Assembly: GCA_035772785.1 (NCBI GenBank)
Contig: JAOCPU010000058.1
Location: forward strand, 1-64,000
DNA length: 64,000 nt
Reading direction: 5' to 3'
DNA from: Phlebiopsis flavidoalba
Taxonomy: Eukaryota; Basidiomycota; Agaricomycetes; Polyporales; Phanerochaetaceae
The notes beneath the pieces are model-generated. The model saw only the letters and a list, made by a program, of their open reading frames with translations, did not search any database and was not told the origin of the DNA. Shown here piece by piece: positions 47,565 through 59,319 of this stretch. How positions within the stretch are numbered: position 1 is the stretch's first letter; every line of letters starts with the position of its first letter. The position numbers and the translations under genes were made by a program.

Positions 47565-49574
47565 CATGCTCTACGCTATTGTTGTTGTCGCTCTACACGT
47601 GTATCTACATCACTTCCCGCATCCTCAAACGGTAACCGCTTCATTCTGACCGCTTCATTTGATGAGCGTGTACACGCTTTCTGCCTGTATGACGACAACT
47701 CTTTATCGTCTCTCCCCGTGGCACCCTCTGGCTCACATTCCAGGACCACGATGGTGGCACGTTTCGAGCTTGTGGCTCACTTATATATCCTTCGGGGGTA
47801 GAAGACACCTCACATTGCATCGTCTTCATGCAAGATATGGCCCATTTCTTCGTGTAGGTAAGTAGAGTAGATGCGTAGGAGCCCATTTCCAGCTGTAGCC
47901 AACAATCCGTATTCAGGGCCCGATACGGTATCAGTCAACTCGCAGACGGCTCAACACATTTATTCCGCCGGCGCCCGTATGGCAAAGAGCGACTCATATC
48001 GGGCACCCGGACGTGAGACACAGGTCGCTTTATTCTTCAAGCAGCCGAACGAAAAGCTTCATAGTGACAGAAGGCGTGTATGGTCGGGCATGTTTGCGAA
48101 GGACGCGTGCGTGACATATGCCCTTTATACTGATGCCCTCTAATGCTTGGCCATCAGTCTTACTCAACTGTACCCAGTACTCGAAAAGCGCACATATGAC
48201 TTACTACAGTGCATAGAAAGTCGTCAGGCTGAAAGTAGCGACGGATGCATCGACTTGACAAAATGTTTCTATCACTGGTCTTATGATTTTCATGGTGGGC
48301 ATTCTTGAGCCATGCCCATTTGTGTCTATGATACTCACAACGTTTATAAGGGAGACATGGTATTTGGAGGAGCCAATAAGCTAGAGATGATGAAAAATGG
48401 GATCCGCAAGATCTTATCACGGGGGGGAAGGACGCCATGATAATAGTGGATAGGTACATACTCTCCACTAAGCAACAACTGCAACTCACGCATCACAATT
48501 TGCACTCCTTAGCATTGGACAAACTCCTTGGCTTATGGATTTGATTTTCTATCTTCCTGCAGGCGGGGTAATTCGTAAGATGATACAATCTCGGAGCAAG
48601 GATATGGTTTCAGCGCGACTCAAACACAAAGGAACTTCCCCCGTACAACGATCTCATGTCATATTTGGTAACCGTTCTCTAGCTGTTTCGCGGAGCGTAC
48701 TCTAAGTTTCTCGTCATCTCCCTTAGACCGCTGAAGGCACCATATCCATCGAAGGACTTGGAGGTAGATGCTATAGTTGCTATCCAAGGGGTGAAAGGCT
48801 TTCTTACAGCTTCGCTCAGCAGTTCACATTATTATACAGGCTCTGATAACACATCGATTACAAGGGCTCTTGCCATATATTTTCCTCACAACCGAGGGCC
48901 GATACTATCAAATGCTTTATGAGGAACTCGTCAAGGCTTTTCCGGATCCGAACGCACCTCTAGCACAGATGAGCTCTCGAAACTTCCGTTGTTGCAGGGA
49001 GTCGTACAGGAGGCGCTCCGCCTCGGTTTCACCTTTTTTCCTTCCCCCGCGTGGTGCCAGCAGGTGGTGCTTTTATTGACGATGTTTTCATCCCTGAAGA
49101 AACTGTCATCGCCCTTAGCCGCATACTCGCAGCAGGTGGACCCCGTCCAACTAGTTCTACCAGATCCTATGGTGAGTATGACCGGCGGTATTGCTAAACC
49201 GGTGGCTCTAAAGGATTCAACTCACGACTGCAGAATTTCCGACTCCGCGAACGATGGCTTCCACAAGGTCTAGGCCCTGAAACTAGAGCGAATAAGAATG
49301 CAATTGCATCGTTTTCCTTCGGTGAACCAATCAAGAGCGCTTCCTATCATCATCGTTAGCTGATATAATACTAGGTCCCGCCACGCTTGCATTGCGAAAA
49401 TCGCTAGCATATGAAGAGATGCGCTATGTGCTGGCACGCTTTGTTCTCGCGTTAGAGATTGAGCCCGCGGAATATTTTGATGCGAAGAAGTTCCGTGAAG
49501 GAATTCTGAACATGCGCACTACTATCCTCGAGACAGCATTTGATGGTCAAAAGCGAAGCGCCGCCCTGGAGTAA
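47565..49574 (+). CDS. Cytochrome P450 (copy 3), full length, distinct subfamily
   Basis: Haem-thiolate monooxygenase unlike the P450s at 0.3-4.9 kb. The ATG at 47565 opens a short anchor (MLYAIVVVALHVYLHHFPHP). Then LYRLSPWHPLAHIPGPRWWH (47703-47758), GGRRHLTLHRLHARYGPFLR, an intron, NSQTAQHIYSAGARMAKSDS, DRRRVWSGMF, TQLYPVLEKRTYDLLQCIES (about 48160-48220), DLTKCFYHWSYDF, MVFGGANKLEMMKNG, DLEVDAIVAIQ (I-helix start, about 48757), LTEGRYYQMLYEELVKAFPD, LLQGVVQEALR (K-helix ExxR, about 48985-49017), VFIPEETVIAL, and LRERWLPQGLGPETRANKNAIASFSFG (49240-49321). A 53-nt intron (49322-49374) splits the haem loop; SLAYEEMRYVLARFVLALEI follows. The literal frame lacks the haem Cys; see findings. Substrate unknown. 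Confidence 0.85.
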
Positions 49575-52340
49575 AGATCGAAGGATTCTTGCATTAAACT
49601 GCGCAGCGACTGGTTGTACACCAAGGGGAGAAAGGCCTTGTTACGCGGTCCTCAATGATGACGTCTTGTACAACTTTGAGTTTACTTCTTTCTAAGTGTT
49701 CCTACAATGATAAGACTCGATAAACTTCTTCAACCGACGCGTGGTGAGTCTCCAGTGAGCTTCGGAACGCTAAAAGTTTGAACCCGAGACCTTGTGAGAC
49801 TCCTCGGCACTCACGAACTCGTTGGATGGGGAACGGGTTACGGTACTGTGAGAGGTCTGCAAACGGGGTCCAGATGTCCGCATGGGCTACCGACACTGTG
49901 AAGTTCAAAACCCGCGAAACTTTTGCCCGATCACCTGTGGCGAAACTTCACAAATTCGCCCTGAAAACGGGCTACACAGGGCGAAAGTGAAGAACGGGCG
50001 AAAGCTTCGCCCTCCAGCGTTTGAACACAGATTACCTTCCCATACGGGTAATTTCGCGCGATCATGCTCAGACGCTTAAGGGCAAAAGGGACGCGTCATG
50101 CTCTCGCACGCCGTCTGACCTTCAACGTCCATCATCGTAACCGGGACGGGTCCCCTCCTCGACATACCCCGCGGTTCCTCCTCCTTTACTCTATAGTTCT
50201 GGGGACTCGATACAAGGACGCAATATATCAGCTATAAGCCAAACTCTACTTTCAATCCAGTGCTTGACTGTGCGACCACGTTTGTAAAGGAATCAGCTGA
50301 CGCGTCGTTCGTGGTCGGGTAACCGCATAGACATGCTCTCGCTACGGTACGCACGTTTGACACCCTGGCTTCTACAACTGCAGTGTTGAATGACCTCTCG
50401 CCGTGCACAAAGGATAAGCATCATATTACGGCTTCGTTGTTGGCTCAAAACGCAAACTTGCGACATTTGCGTTTCGCTACGATGTAGGGTGTGTAACTTT
50501 CCCTGTCCCTACCACGACAACCATTATTGACTATTATGATTATAGAATGCGGCCCACTAGATCGTATACAAGTGAGTTTACATCTGACATTGGAAGATAA
50601 GGTGCATGCCGCCCAACGTAATCATCAGTGTGACCACTAGTAATCCCCTCAATGCATTGTGTGGTTGTGAGATGGTTCTGCTTCCTAGAATCAGTTTTAG
50701 CTTGAGCAAGGCGGCAAATCATTTCAAGAGATCCCATACTGAGATTGTGTGTAGTTGTAATGAAACAGCATCCCAGTCACCCACCAACGCCTGTCCCAGT
50801 GCAACAGAACTGTAGCACAGTAGGTGCCGTAGTACTTCCTGTATTCTTTCAGACCCTGGAGAAACTAAACATCAACGCTGAGTATGTCAGGTAGCATATA
50901 GTTTCACTGTATTGTACTAGATCCATAGGTTTCATAATATATAATGATTTCTGACACATTTTGGAAATTGGCGGCGCCGTGCCGTGGTAATACAATTCGC
51001 CCGATAATCGGTGGAATATGTCCCAGTTGTAGTGACCCCGTCCCACCGCGTCAGGCGAAATTAAATGGGCAAAACAAACTGTGGGCGAAACGTCTTAATA
51101 TTCCGGGCGAATTTGTACAGAGAAGAATTCGCACCTGTTACCCGGGCGACAGAACCTGGTTATCGGGTCAAATGAACCCTCAGTCATGGCGAATTATCCC
51201 CCTTACGGTCCTGGCAGAAATTCGCCCTTGCTTGTTCTCAGCCCCACAGTGCGAGAAGGTGGAGGATGAGGTGGATACACCTGCCAATTTAGGACAGGCA
51301 CTGCAGCAGGCCTGATGCGCAGTTGTCTAGTCACAAGTCACGTGGGGGGAGGAGGGGGTAGGAGAAAAGAGAGAGAGGGAAGATAAAAAAAAAAAGGGAA
51401 AAAAAGGGGGGGGGAGGGGGAGGAGAAAAAGAGGGGTAGGGAAAGGGGAGTGAGAAAACAACCTCGAAGCGGTTTTCTGGCTCGGTCCTTACGTCACCAG
51501 ACTCCGAACGTCAGTCCACAGTCAGCTTGGCGTTGCTAGCGAAGGACCGACAGAAACCCTGCTTCGAGGTGACTGAGTTCTATGCAATACCTTTCCACAT
51601 ACTACATAGTTGTATGAGTTGCGTGCTATGCCCCACCCAGGCAGCGGTTTTAGGTTATTTGTTGAAACGAGATGCGGGCGGAGTGACATGAGTCCATCTA
51701 GATCCAGGACCCGCGCGACGTTGGCAGGCTGTGTGAGTGTGGGCTTCACAAAAGAGAACCCCGTCAAGCAAGGTGTGTATGATGCTGGAGCGGTGTCGTT
51801 CGGATCCCACCGGTACTCAAAAACTGCACATATCTGTCACAGCATTCGAGGACGGCAGTATCAATCAAGTCCCACCAAGAATATCAATCACCCTCGTCAT
51901 CTCTTTCACAAGCCCCGACGTTTACGGTCGGATCTTTAGCGCAGGTCTTTTTGACCGGCTCCTGGTACAGAGAAGAATACGGCACCGCTTGCTATCTGTG
52001 CTTCGATGTGCTCCCCCCCCCGCAGCCCCGATATAGCTGAGTTCATGACGTTTAGTACCCTCCGCCAGACTTCTCGGTGATGCAGGCGACTCGCGTTCCA
52101 GGCATGTCTTGACCCTTTTGGCATAGTTTGCCCCAACAGCTACTCGAAACTGGGCACCCAAGTGGACGTGGCCAGCCTCAGATCAATCCCTCGTCTTCTA
52201 CCTTTCTTCCTTTTTTTTCCCTCCCCACACCGTCTTATATTCGCTGCGTGGCCACTCCTCGACCATGAACTAGACCTGACCCTGAGAACGTGAAGAGGCC
52301 ACTACTCCTTGACTGCCCTCGTTCTCACAAACAATATTGT
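49575..52340. other. Interval without recognised gene, with two GGGCGAA-rich clusters
   Basis: 2.8 kb containing clusters of GGGCGAA/TTCGCCC motifs at 49911-50012 and 51053-51226, and a polypurine tract at 51343-51459. Short frames only. Possibly a small noncoding repeat or a mobile-element relic. Confidence 0.4.
51343..51459 (+). repeat. Polypurine (G/A) tract
   Basis: About 117 nt almost entirely of G and A, with runs of 10 A and 9 G. It has the complementary composition to the C/T tract at 22352-22680. Confidence 0.85.
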
Positions 52341-52349
52341 GTGGCAGTC

Positions 52350-54450
52350 GGGATGACGTGCATCAGAGCACACAGAATGCCCCTGCGACAGTAGCAGGCT
52401 CTAAACGAAATCGCGCTTTTTGGATGGTCTTTGTTGCTTAATCTTGCGGTAGACATGCTCTCTGCACTAGACTTAGTAAGTGTCATACATTTCACGGTAT
52501 GTTGATTCCTCTGAGCATCTGACCCCTCAGACCGCTGTCGCTACATTTGCTTTACCCACCATCGTTCATCACCTGAACGGAAAAACGATTTTATATGGGC
52601 TGGTAGCGCATACACCATCGCGTCGACTGCTGTTCTTCCTCTCGTGGGAGGCCTGGGTCTCGGTGTTCGGGCGCAAGCCGGTTCTCTTGTTTTTCATCAC
52701 TACTTTTGCCATCGGATCTGCCGTGTCCGGTGCCGCTCAAAACATGAACATGCTGATCGCGGGCCGTGGTCTGTCCCTCAACGTTTCTACATACATACGC
52801 TCTACTAAAATTTCTTCCGGAACTAAAGCTGTACAGGGGTCTTGTGGCGGGGGTGTCGCTGCATCTCTGTTACTGGAAATCATTTACAGCAGACCTCGTG
52901 CCTCTGCCTGAAAGAGGAAAATTCCAAGGCATAACTGCATCGTACGACGCTCTGAATCATCACAGTTTTCTCTTCTAACTCATTCTTAGTGTTTGGGCCT
53001 TAGCATGGTTAGTTGTTCATGCTGATATACTACGTTTATAAACCTCATCTCATCCCTTGACAGCGCGATCGGCCCGCCTATTGGAGGGGCTCTCGCTAGC
53101 TCTGGGGCGTGGCGCTGGCTATTCTTCCTCAATCTACCTTTATGTGGAATCGCTATGGTCCTGGAAATCGTGTTCCCTCCGCGTGCACACGCCGAAAAGT
53201 AACTTCAATGAAATATTTGTTCGGGATGGATTGGATGTGCGTAACCTAGCCTATCTTGTACCAATACTACTGAGGGAATTTTGGTAGGCGGAAATAATAC
53301 AGTCGTGATAGGAGGCACCGTCTCGATACTGCTGGCTCTGACCTGGGCCGGCCTACAATTCACTTGGACCTCGCCTCAAGTACTAGCACCACTCATCATC
53401 GGAGGCCTCGGCATCGTCCATTTTTTTGGCTTCCTTGAGGCTTCCTTGTGCCCTATCCCACAGTACGCGTGCTTCAGCTACTCCCCATTCCTTCTTCTCA
53501 TCATGCCTATAGATGCCTAGATTCTGTTTAACAATAATATGAACTACGCTAGTGAGCTGGGTGGAGTCTATCAGTGCGAGCATCAGGGTGCGAAAACGCA
53601 CTCGGGGGGGGACCGTAATCTTAGTTGAGCTAGGCACTTGTCCTATCACGGCAATCGTCTCGCTTGCGGGCGATTTATTATTACCTACGCTGTGTACTTC
53701 CAGGGGGCGCGCATAAGGGGATCGTCCAGCGAATTGGGGTCCGGTGTCGATTTGGTTCGTCTTTGTATTCCCATCTTTGCCTTTACCATGGCGCCATATC
53801 CCTCACCGGCCTCTTCCGTCGAGGATCATAGTGTCGATATGCGATCCCACAAAACTACATTTGAGGGGCGTTCATCTCATCATTGGCCTTTGGACGTTCT
53901 CGACGGCACTCGTTGATGCTGAAAGCAGTCGGCAAGATACATAGTCGTCACATAACTGCCACTCTGTGATCGGGTTGGGCATCATTTGGATCATGCACGC
54001 AATTTCCTATTCTCGGTGCGGCCCTCTGGCCTTTCTCTAACAACGCCATGCGCTTGCTTTCTTCACTTCCACAAGATGTTTCGCCCAGGTATGTTCACAA
54101 GCCTCGCTCACTGAATTCTCATGAACATCTGTGCAGAGAGCTGGGTATTGTTATTGGCGGAACTACTACTGCAACACACTCTGCTTCAGAAAACTTCCCA
54201 TGTCTTTCAAGGCTATAAGCCTTAACCGCAGCGGTTGTCCAGATCGCATTACCTCTGTGATCCCCATTATCCTCCACACTCCCCGGCCCCCTTGGCAAGA
54301 CACAGGTCCGTGTTGGCGTTCTGTCCCAGAGCACACAGCTTGTTAGGGAAATAGTCATGCTGGGTCACTATCGGTAGCCGGACTTTGACCACCTCTTCTC
54401 ATTAGAGGAGCTACGCCTTACTGCGCAGATTATTGATCGAGACTTGGGGT
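52350..54450 (+). CDS. MFS exporter 2 (14-TM drug/H+ antiporter-like), frame-broken
   Basis: Full-length relative of MFS exporters 1 and 3. Blocks: MVFVA...DMLSALDLTAVATFALPTIV (52422-52565, spanning an intron that ends at 52530); VFGRKPVLLFFITTFAIGSAVSGAAQ (52663-52740), the motif-A-like loop; MLIAGR; GGGVAASLL; LVPLPERGKFQGITAS (52897-52945); IGPPIGGALASSGAWRWLFFLNLPLC (about 53070-53145); IVFPPRAHAEK; a GT-AG intron near 53238-53280; VVIGGTVSILLALTWAGLQFTWTSP (53306-53375); PLIIGGLGIV; then TMA and NY(...)GWSFII-type pieces to about 53930; FPILGA (54002); IVIGGTT (54150); TQVRVGVLSQSTQLVREIV (54298-54350). The order matches a 14-TM antiporter. Frequent 1-2 nt insertions, for example near 52585 and 52655. 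Substrate unknown. Confidence 0.75.
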
Positions 54451-54459
54451 AATACGCAA

Positions 54460-56750
54460 TGGACGACATTGAAGGAGGAAGACAGTAAATAGACTGTTGC
54501 CGCATACCTTAGCAGTCATATACGGCTGTATCTGGGACTACTGCAGAGCTCGAAGTTGATTTGTGCCGTACCGTGTTTTACCGTCCCTTTCAGTGCAACA
54601 GTTGATATTTTGCGCTACATACATATCGTGATGTGGACGTTGGTCTAAGACTATATCACGTAGGGCATTAGTGCACGCTTTAGTTTCACGGTGTAATTGC
54701 GCAGTGTTGCGCTATGACGGTTCCCTTGTAATCGATGTTGGCTACCCACGTGAGAAATCCGGTTGTTTCTTGATACCGAGATCGAGCGCCATCACTCACC
54801 GTGGTTCGACATACATGCATCACAATGAGCATTTAGCCAGATAGTACGCACAGATGTTCCCTAGTTTGTACAGCTAATGTCGTATTTGAGGAATTCAATA
54901 TCCATGAAAATGTTTATTGGCATCTTCAGGTCCGACCTGTCTCTCACGGCCCTCTCTCCCGTCTGATGACAAATGTGCGTGTCATGGCAGAGATATCAGA
55001 TGTGGTCTACGACTCAGATTTCTCAGCGCAGAGTTCAAATTAGCAATAGGAATGTTTCCTGTTTTGTACCCTCAATAGCCAAGATGAGACGAATGCGACA
55101 TACTGCTCATGAATCTAAATTGCGCAAGAATGGTGCTGACTCACACAAGCTGCGTCAAAAGCACGTCCGGCGCCGCCCGCCGTTACGTATAAAAACCTTT
55201 TTACTGTGGCGTAGAGTCTGCGCTCGTTGATGGCTTGAGGGTTCCTGCCCGGATTCCATAGTAGGGTTACCCCCTTATTCCAAAATGCCAAATCTGACCA
55301 ATATCTCGTATGATAAGCGGATCCTAGAATATGAGGGCCGTGCGGCCACCGCTGGCTACGGTACACGTTCCAACTTCGTGTCCACAAGCCCCCTTTCGAG
55401 AGGTGATTCTGAGCCAACGTCCCACCTCCACTTCACAATCAGTGAAAAGCATCTCGACGTGCACGCGCGCGGGGGAGCCTGAGGGCTGGGGGGGGACGTT
55501 CCTTCCACAGTATCGTCCCTGGAGACAACTCTCCGCGGACCCTCATGCAGCTTAGGCCGGGAAATTTCACCTTTATCGAACCATAGCAGCAGGTCGCCGC
55601 TTCAGGTTCGGTATCCTTGGGGGCACAGCGGCGCACGGGGGAATTCAATGGGGGACCAAACACCTTGGTTACCGGGTCACCCCTGCTAAAAAGAGTCCAT
55701 GCCGAGGGTATGGCGATCGTACCAGTCCAAGGTTTCTATTTCTTATAACAAGCCATCGGGTAGTCATTTGTTGAAGATAAAAACGTAAAAGTTATTGCAA
55801 ATATCTTTGACATTTGGAGTACTATCATCAACTCGATTGGACCCAGAAATTAGCTCATTAATCAGAATCTTACTCCGTTGTGTGTACCATATGCTTTACC
55901 TAGCATACCCGGATCTCCCAAACTCTTGGTAGCTTTGACCTCTTTCTACGCAAAATCAGTTCATCCTAGAGAATAGCACATGCTAAATTAAGACCATATT
56001 TGCTGATGCCATTGTGACAAAGTGATCTTTGCCCCGCCGAGATCAGTAGATATTGCCTCATGTACAGTCAGACAGACCCGGATATTCTCGGCCACAAGCC
56101 TTCGTCCTCTGGATCTCCTCTTCTTCCGTACCGTAATATTGTGCGTCAAGAAAATGAAGTATTTCGCAGACACGCCGACTTGCGCGAGCGTGACCAATAC
56201 CTAGCCGCTGCGTTATCTTGTCTCATCTGCTCCATGTATGCGACACAAGGCAACAACTCGGACTTGTGGGGCTCTAGTGTAAGAGTGAGGCGCGGGCTGC
56301 TACAGTCCATCGGAACATCTGGAGCTGGGAAGCAAAACAAGAGGGCTGGGGATTAGGCACACTGCTGTAAGATGTGTCAAGGTGACGAACAATGACATGT
56401 TCGAGTTATTTGAGTTGGGTTATTGTAAGTATGATGGATGATACCTATCGCTCGCATCTGAGGCTACATTCGGCGTCTAAGTGCTCTCAAAATTCTCTAT
56501 CGCTGAGTTGTCCGAGAGGCAGTGAATATCCTTTGATGAGTTCATCGGCATTCCACCCTTGACTGGAGCTTCATTTTTGACCTGCCGAGCGCTCGATCGT
56601 GGAGTAGACGACATACCAGATGGTAGACTCATTGGCTGAAAACGCCGCTGGAAAGACCCTTTCAATGTCATAGTCGTGCGTGGTCATGTGTGAGTCCTGT
56701 AGGGGGGTTGTCAGTTTTTTCCCGGTGGGGAGTTAAATGCGACCGGCGCT
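54460..56750. other. Interval without recognised gene
   Basis: 2.3 kb. Plus-strand SHLHFTISEKHLDVHAR and RFRFGILGGTAAHGGIQWG (about 55425-55650) faintly recall a cupin-type fold but are too short to call. On the minus strand HDYDIERVFPAAFSANESTI (about 56680-56620) looks coding. No family is assigned. Confidence 0.25.
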
Positions 56751-56754
56751 ATAG

Positions 56755-58975
56755 CCTGCAGCCTTCAAAAAGGCGCTTTGATGTGCTTATGTCATCGCAG
56801 AATAGGGCAAAAACCACGTGGTGGGAGTCAAAGGGCGACATCACTGCGCCAGACGACTCAGACTTCGCACGCCACCTCACAGTTTTTCAATCGCTATGGT
56901 CTACCCAGCTTATCCACTCTCACAGCGCTGTTCTGCCTCAAGAGCGCCTAATTGTTGAGCCAAAAACTCCTTGTGGCTTTTTCAATACGTTCTGGAAGAT
57001 TTTGAGGCCTAAACCCAACGCGATGATTACCAGGAACTGAAACTTACAGAGCCCGGCAGATGCTCTATCAGATGTTTCAAGGCTCAATATTCAGTGTTAA
57101 TGTAGTGAATATTCGAGGTACGTGTTCTTTTCTCATATCGCTTGGTGCTCTACCACGTTAAAGCGAATCTCAGGTCACGTTCTACCAGAATCGCAGACTT
57201 GGGCATTTCAACCACAATATTCGCACACGGTCAACCAATTGAAGGCTTCGAATGAAAGTCGGTCGTTCAAAAAGGGGACATTTGCTGAAACATTGCTTGC
57301 GCCATGCAAATCTCATGACGTAATCCATATTTTGCCTAACAGGCGTGTAACGGTTTCGGCAGCCTACTTATCCCAATCTACCACAGGGCCATCGCCATCT
57401 TGCCTTTCGGTGTGCAGTCCAAGGTGCAGATTTTGACCATGATATCCTCCAGCTACGTCCAGGCGCCCCCTGTGGTCCTTTGCCCCTTCTACGTCACTGC
57501 GAAGCGTTATTAAGCAGATGTTCCCAGGAATTCTGGCTACACCTTGATCTTTTTGCACGCTACAGGGCTGCATAAGGAGACTTGAGAGACCGGCCATCGA
57601 GTCTCTGTTGAACTCAACTTCTCATTCAGAAAGGGAGCCCGAAATCAGGGAAATATGGGCCGTTGGTGAGTCACCTTCCTCCGTCCAGACACTGCGTGTA
57701 CGTCTTGACGATGGACCGGTAATGTCACTGCAGACTGCCCCAATCATGGAGAAAGTGCGCCTCTCAACGAGCAAGTCCTTTCTCACGGTTATGCTAACGA
57801 ATGTATGTCTTCATATCCGCAAACTGGCTCGTCTGGTTGATGCCATTGACTCGGAATGCGTACAGGGGATGGCTACGGATACCCTCGCACTCGCGCATTG
57901 TATGCGCTACTACAAGCATCTCCCGGAGGGGTCAACCTCCTCGAGCATCGGCTGATCATTGCCGGTCATTCTCTTGGTGGGAAACGCTGCGTATGGTTTA
58001 TTCACTTCGTGTCGTCGAGTTCCCCAAATCCTAATGTGTATCGACAGTGTATTATTGACGAAACTTGCCCCCCACGTGCAACTGAAAGCTATCATCCTGC
58101 TGGACGCAAACATTGGCCCTTCGGTACCCCGCAAGCGATCAATCGGACTCCGTATACAAACACAAGTCCTATGGTCAAAACCCGATGTGTGGCGTGGTCG
58201 AAAAGACGCTCTAAAGTCGATTGCTGCAAGTCGGTGTAGGAAACTGGGACAAACGAGCCATCGAGCTCTTTGTGGTACGTGCATCGCGATAATTCTTCCG
58301 CCTCGCATACTTAAAATTGCCTAGACTCATGCTGTGATTACTCATCCTGCTTCAAAATACGACCCTCCATACAAGTTTCATGGGCACGTTTTTAGCTTGC
58401 AAGAAAGAGTATGAAGCGGTACGCCCACTTGATCGCCACTTCTACTCGGCATTACATAACGGGGTCCTTCAGTCATGTTATCGTGCGCAAAGTCATCAAG
58501 AAGACGCCTCTCGAACAGTTGTATCAGCTATACACCAGCTCGGTTTCTGTGCATCTTATCCTGAGTGCTAAAGATGAATTTAAGTACGTTCATTACTCCG
58601 ATTATCCCGGGATCCGTGGCTGACTCGATTGCATAGTGCCGGTGGGTTGAAAGAGGCGCAGATAAAGGCGAAGTACGACCGTGGGCCTGCCAGTATCCAG
58701 TGGATTTGAGAACGGTACTCACATGGTGCGCCGCGTTAAGCGTTGCTGTTCTCGTACGACGCTGAGAAACTCCGTGTCACAGTTCGTTCAGCATAATCCT
58801 GAGGCGACTGCGAAGTGTATCGAGAACGTCATCGTTAACCTATCTGCGATTCAACACAAGCTCTAGGAACTTGCTCACATGTCAGTATGTTGGAATACAC
58901 GCTGATCGAGGGCATTCATCTAGGGCAACTGCGAGACGGCGTGGTCCTATCTAGATTCGACCTTTGTATGCCGTT
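56755..58975 (+). repeat. Direct repeat copy E (pair with 35851-38150)
   Basis: Same-orientation partner of the repeat 20.9 kb upstream. It is the less insertion-laden copy. Its right edge lies just before the fragment of another hydrolase (F) and then a truncated MFS gene. Confidence 0.9.
57439..58866 (+). CDS. Alpha/beta-hydrolase E; C-terminus -HKL
   Basis: Best-preserved hydrolase of the D/E pair. A start at 57439 leads into FYVTAKRY (about 57491); then PGNSGYTLIFLHATGLHKE (57523-57580; oxyanion HATG), followed after a small indel by the WEP helix; EIREIWAV; an intron (57665-57712); CPNHGESAPLNEQVLSHGYA (57737-57795); LRKLARLVDAI; LIIAGHSLGG with the nucleophile elbow at 57964-57981; PHVQLKAIILLDANIGPSVP; an intron from 58275; HPASKYDPPYKFHG (58342-58383); KKEYEAVRPLDRHFYSALHN; VHLILSAKDEFKYVHY (likely acid residue, about 58550-58597); RGPASIQW; and the final exon SVSQFVQHNPEATAKCIENV, ending IQHKL at 58866. 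HKL is a noncanonical PTS1-like tail. An extra A at about 57984 breaks the frame next to the elbow. Confidence 0.78.
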
Positions 58976-58979
58976 TTTC

Positions 58980-59235
58980 GCAACGTGAACTTCAGAGTGG
59001 ACGCCAGGGATAATCCTCTCGATCATCAGTTGACCGTTGCTGGTCACTCTCGGCGGAACCGCCGTCATCAGGTATACTTGAGGAGTGTGAATAAGCATCG
59101 TGTGAGGTCATTTGGTGGAGCTTTCGTTGCAGATTACATGATGAGGGACAGCTCTATGGTGCCCAACTTGAGATCTCTGTTTTCGTTGGGACTTCTGCGA
59201 GGGAGAGAATCTTGCCATCCTCCCCCTTTGTAGCA
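58980..59235 (+). pseudogene. Alpha/beta-hydrolase fragment F
   Basis: Immediately after the D/E-type block: NVNFRVDARDNPLDHQLTVA then GHS (59042-59050). After the serine codon, a one-base shift restores GGTAVI, making a nucleophile elbow GHSxGGTAVI. A GTATAC donor follows at 59073. AFVADYMMRDSSM lies downstream. No N- or C-terminal domain is visible, so it is a fragment of a further paralogue. Confidence 0.5.
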
Positions 59236-59319
59236 GGCGACTGATTGTTTGCGTACAGGGATTACCAATACAAGCAATCCGAATTAGTCAGTGTGAGATC
59301 GAGTTCACAAATGCAACAT

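Noticed and set aside
49730..49830. tRNA on the minus strand around GGTCTCGGGTTCAAAC.
   Set aside because: The T-loop resemblance is not backed by a T-stem or acceptor stem.
55300..55680. Cupin-domain protein.
   Set aside because: Only two short suggestive segments; the metal-binding histidine pattern could not be established.
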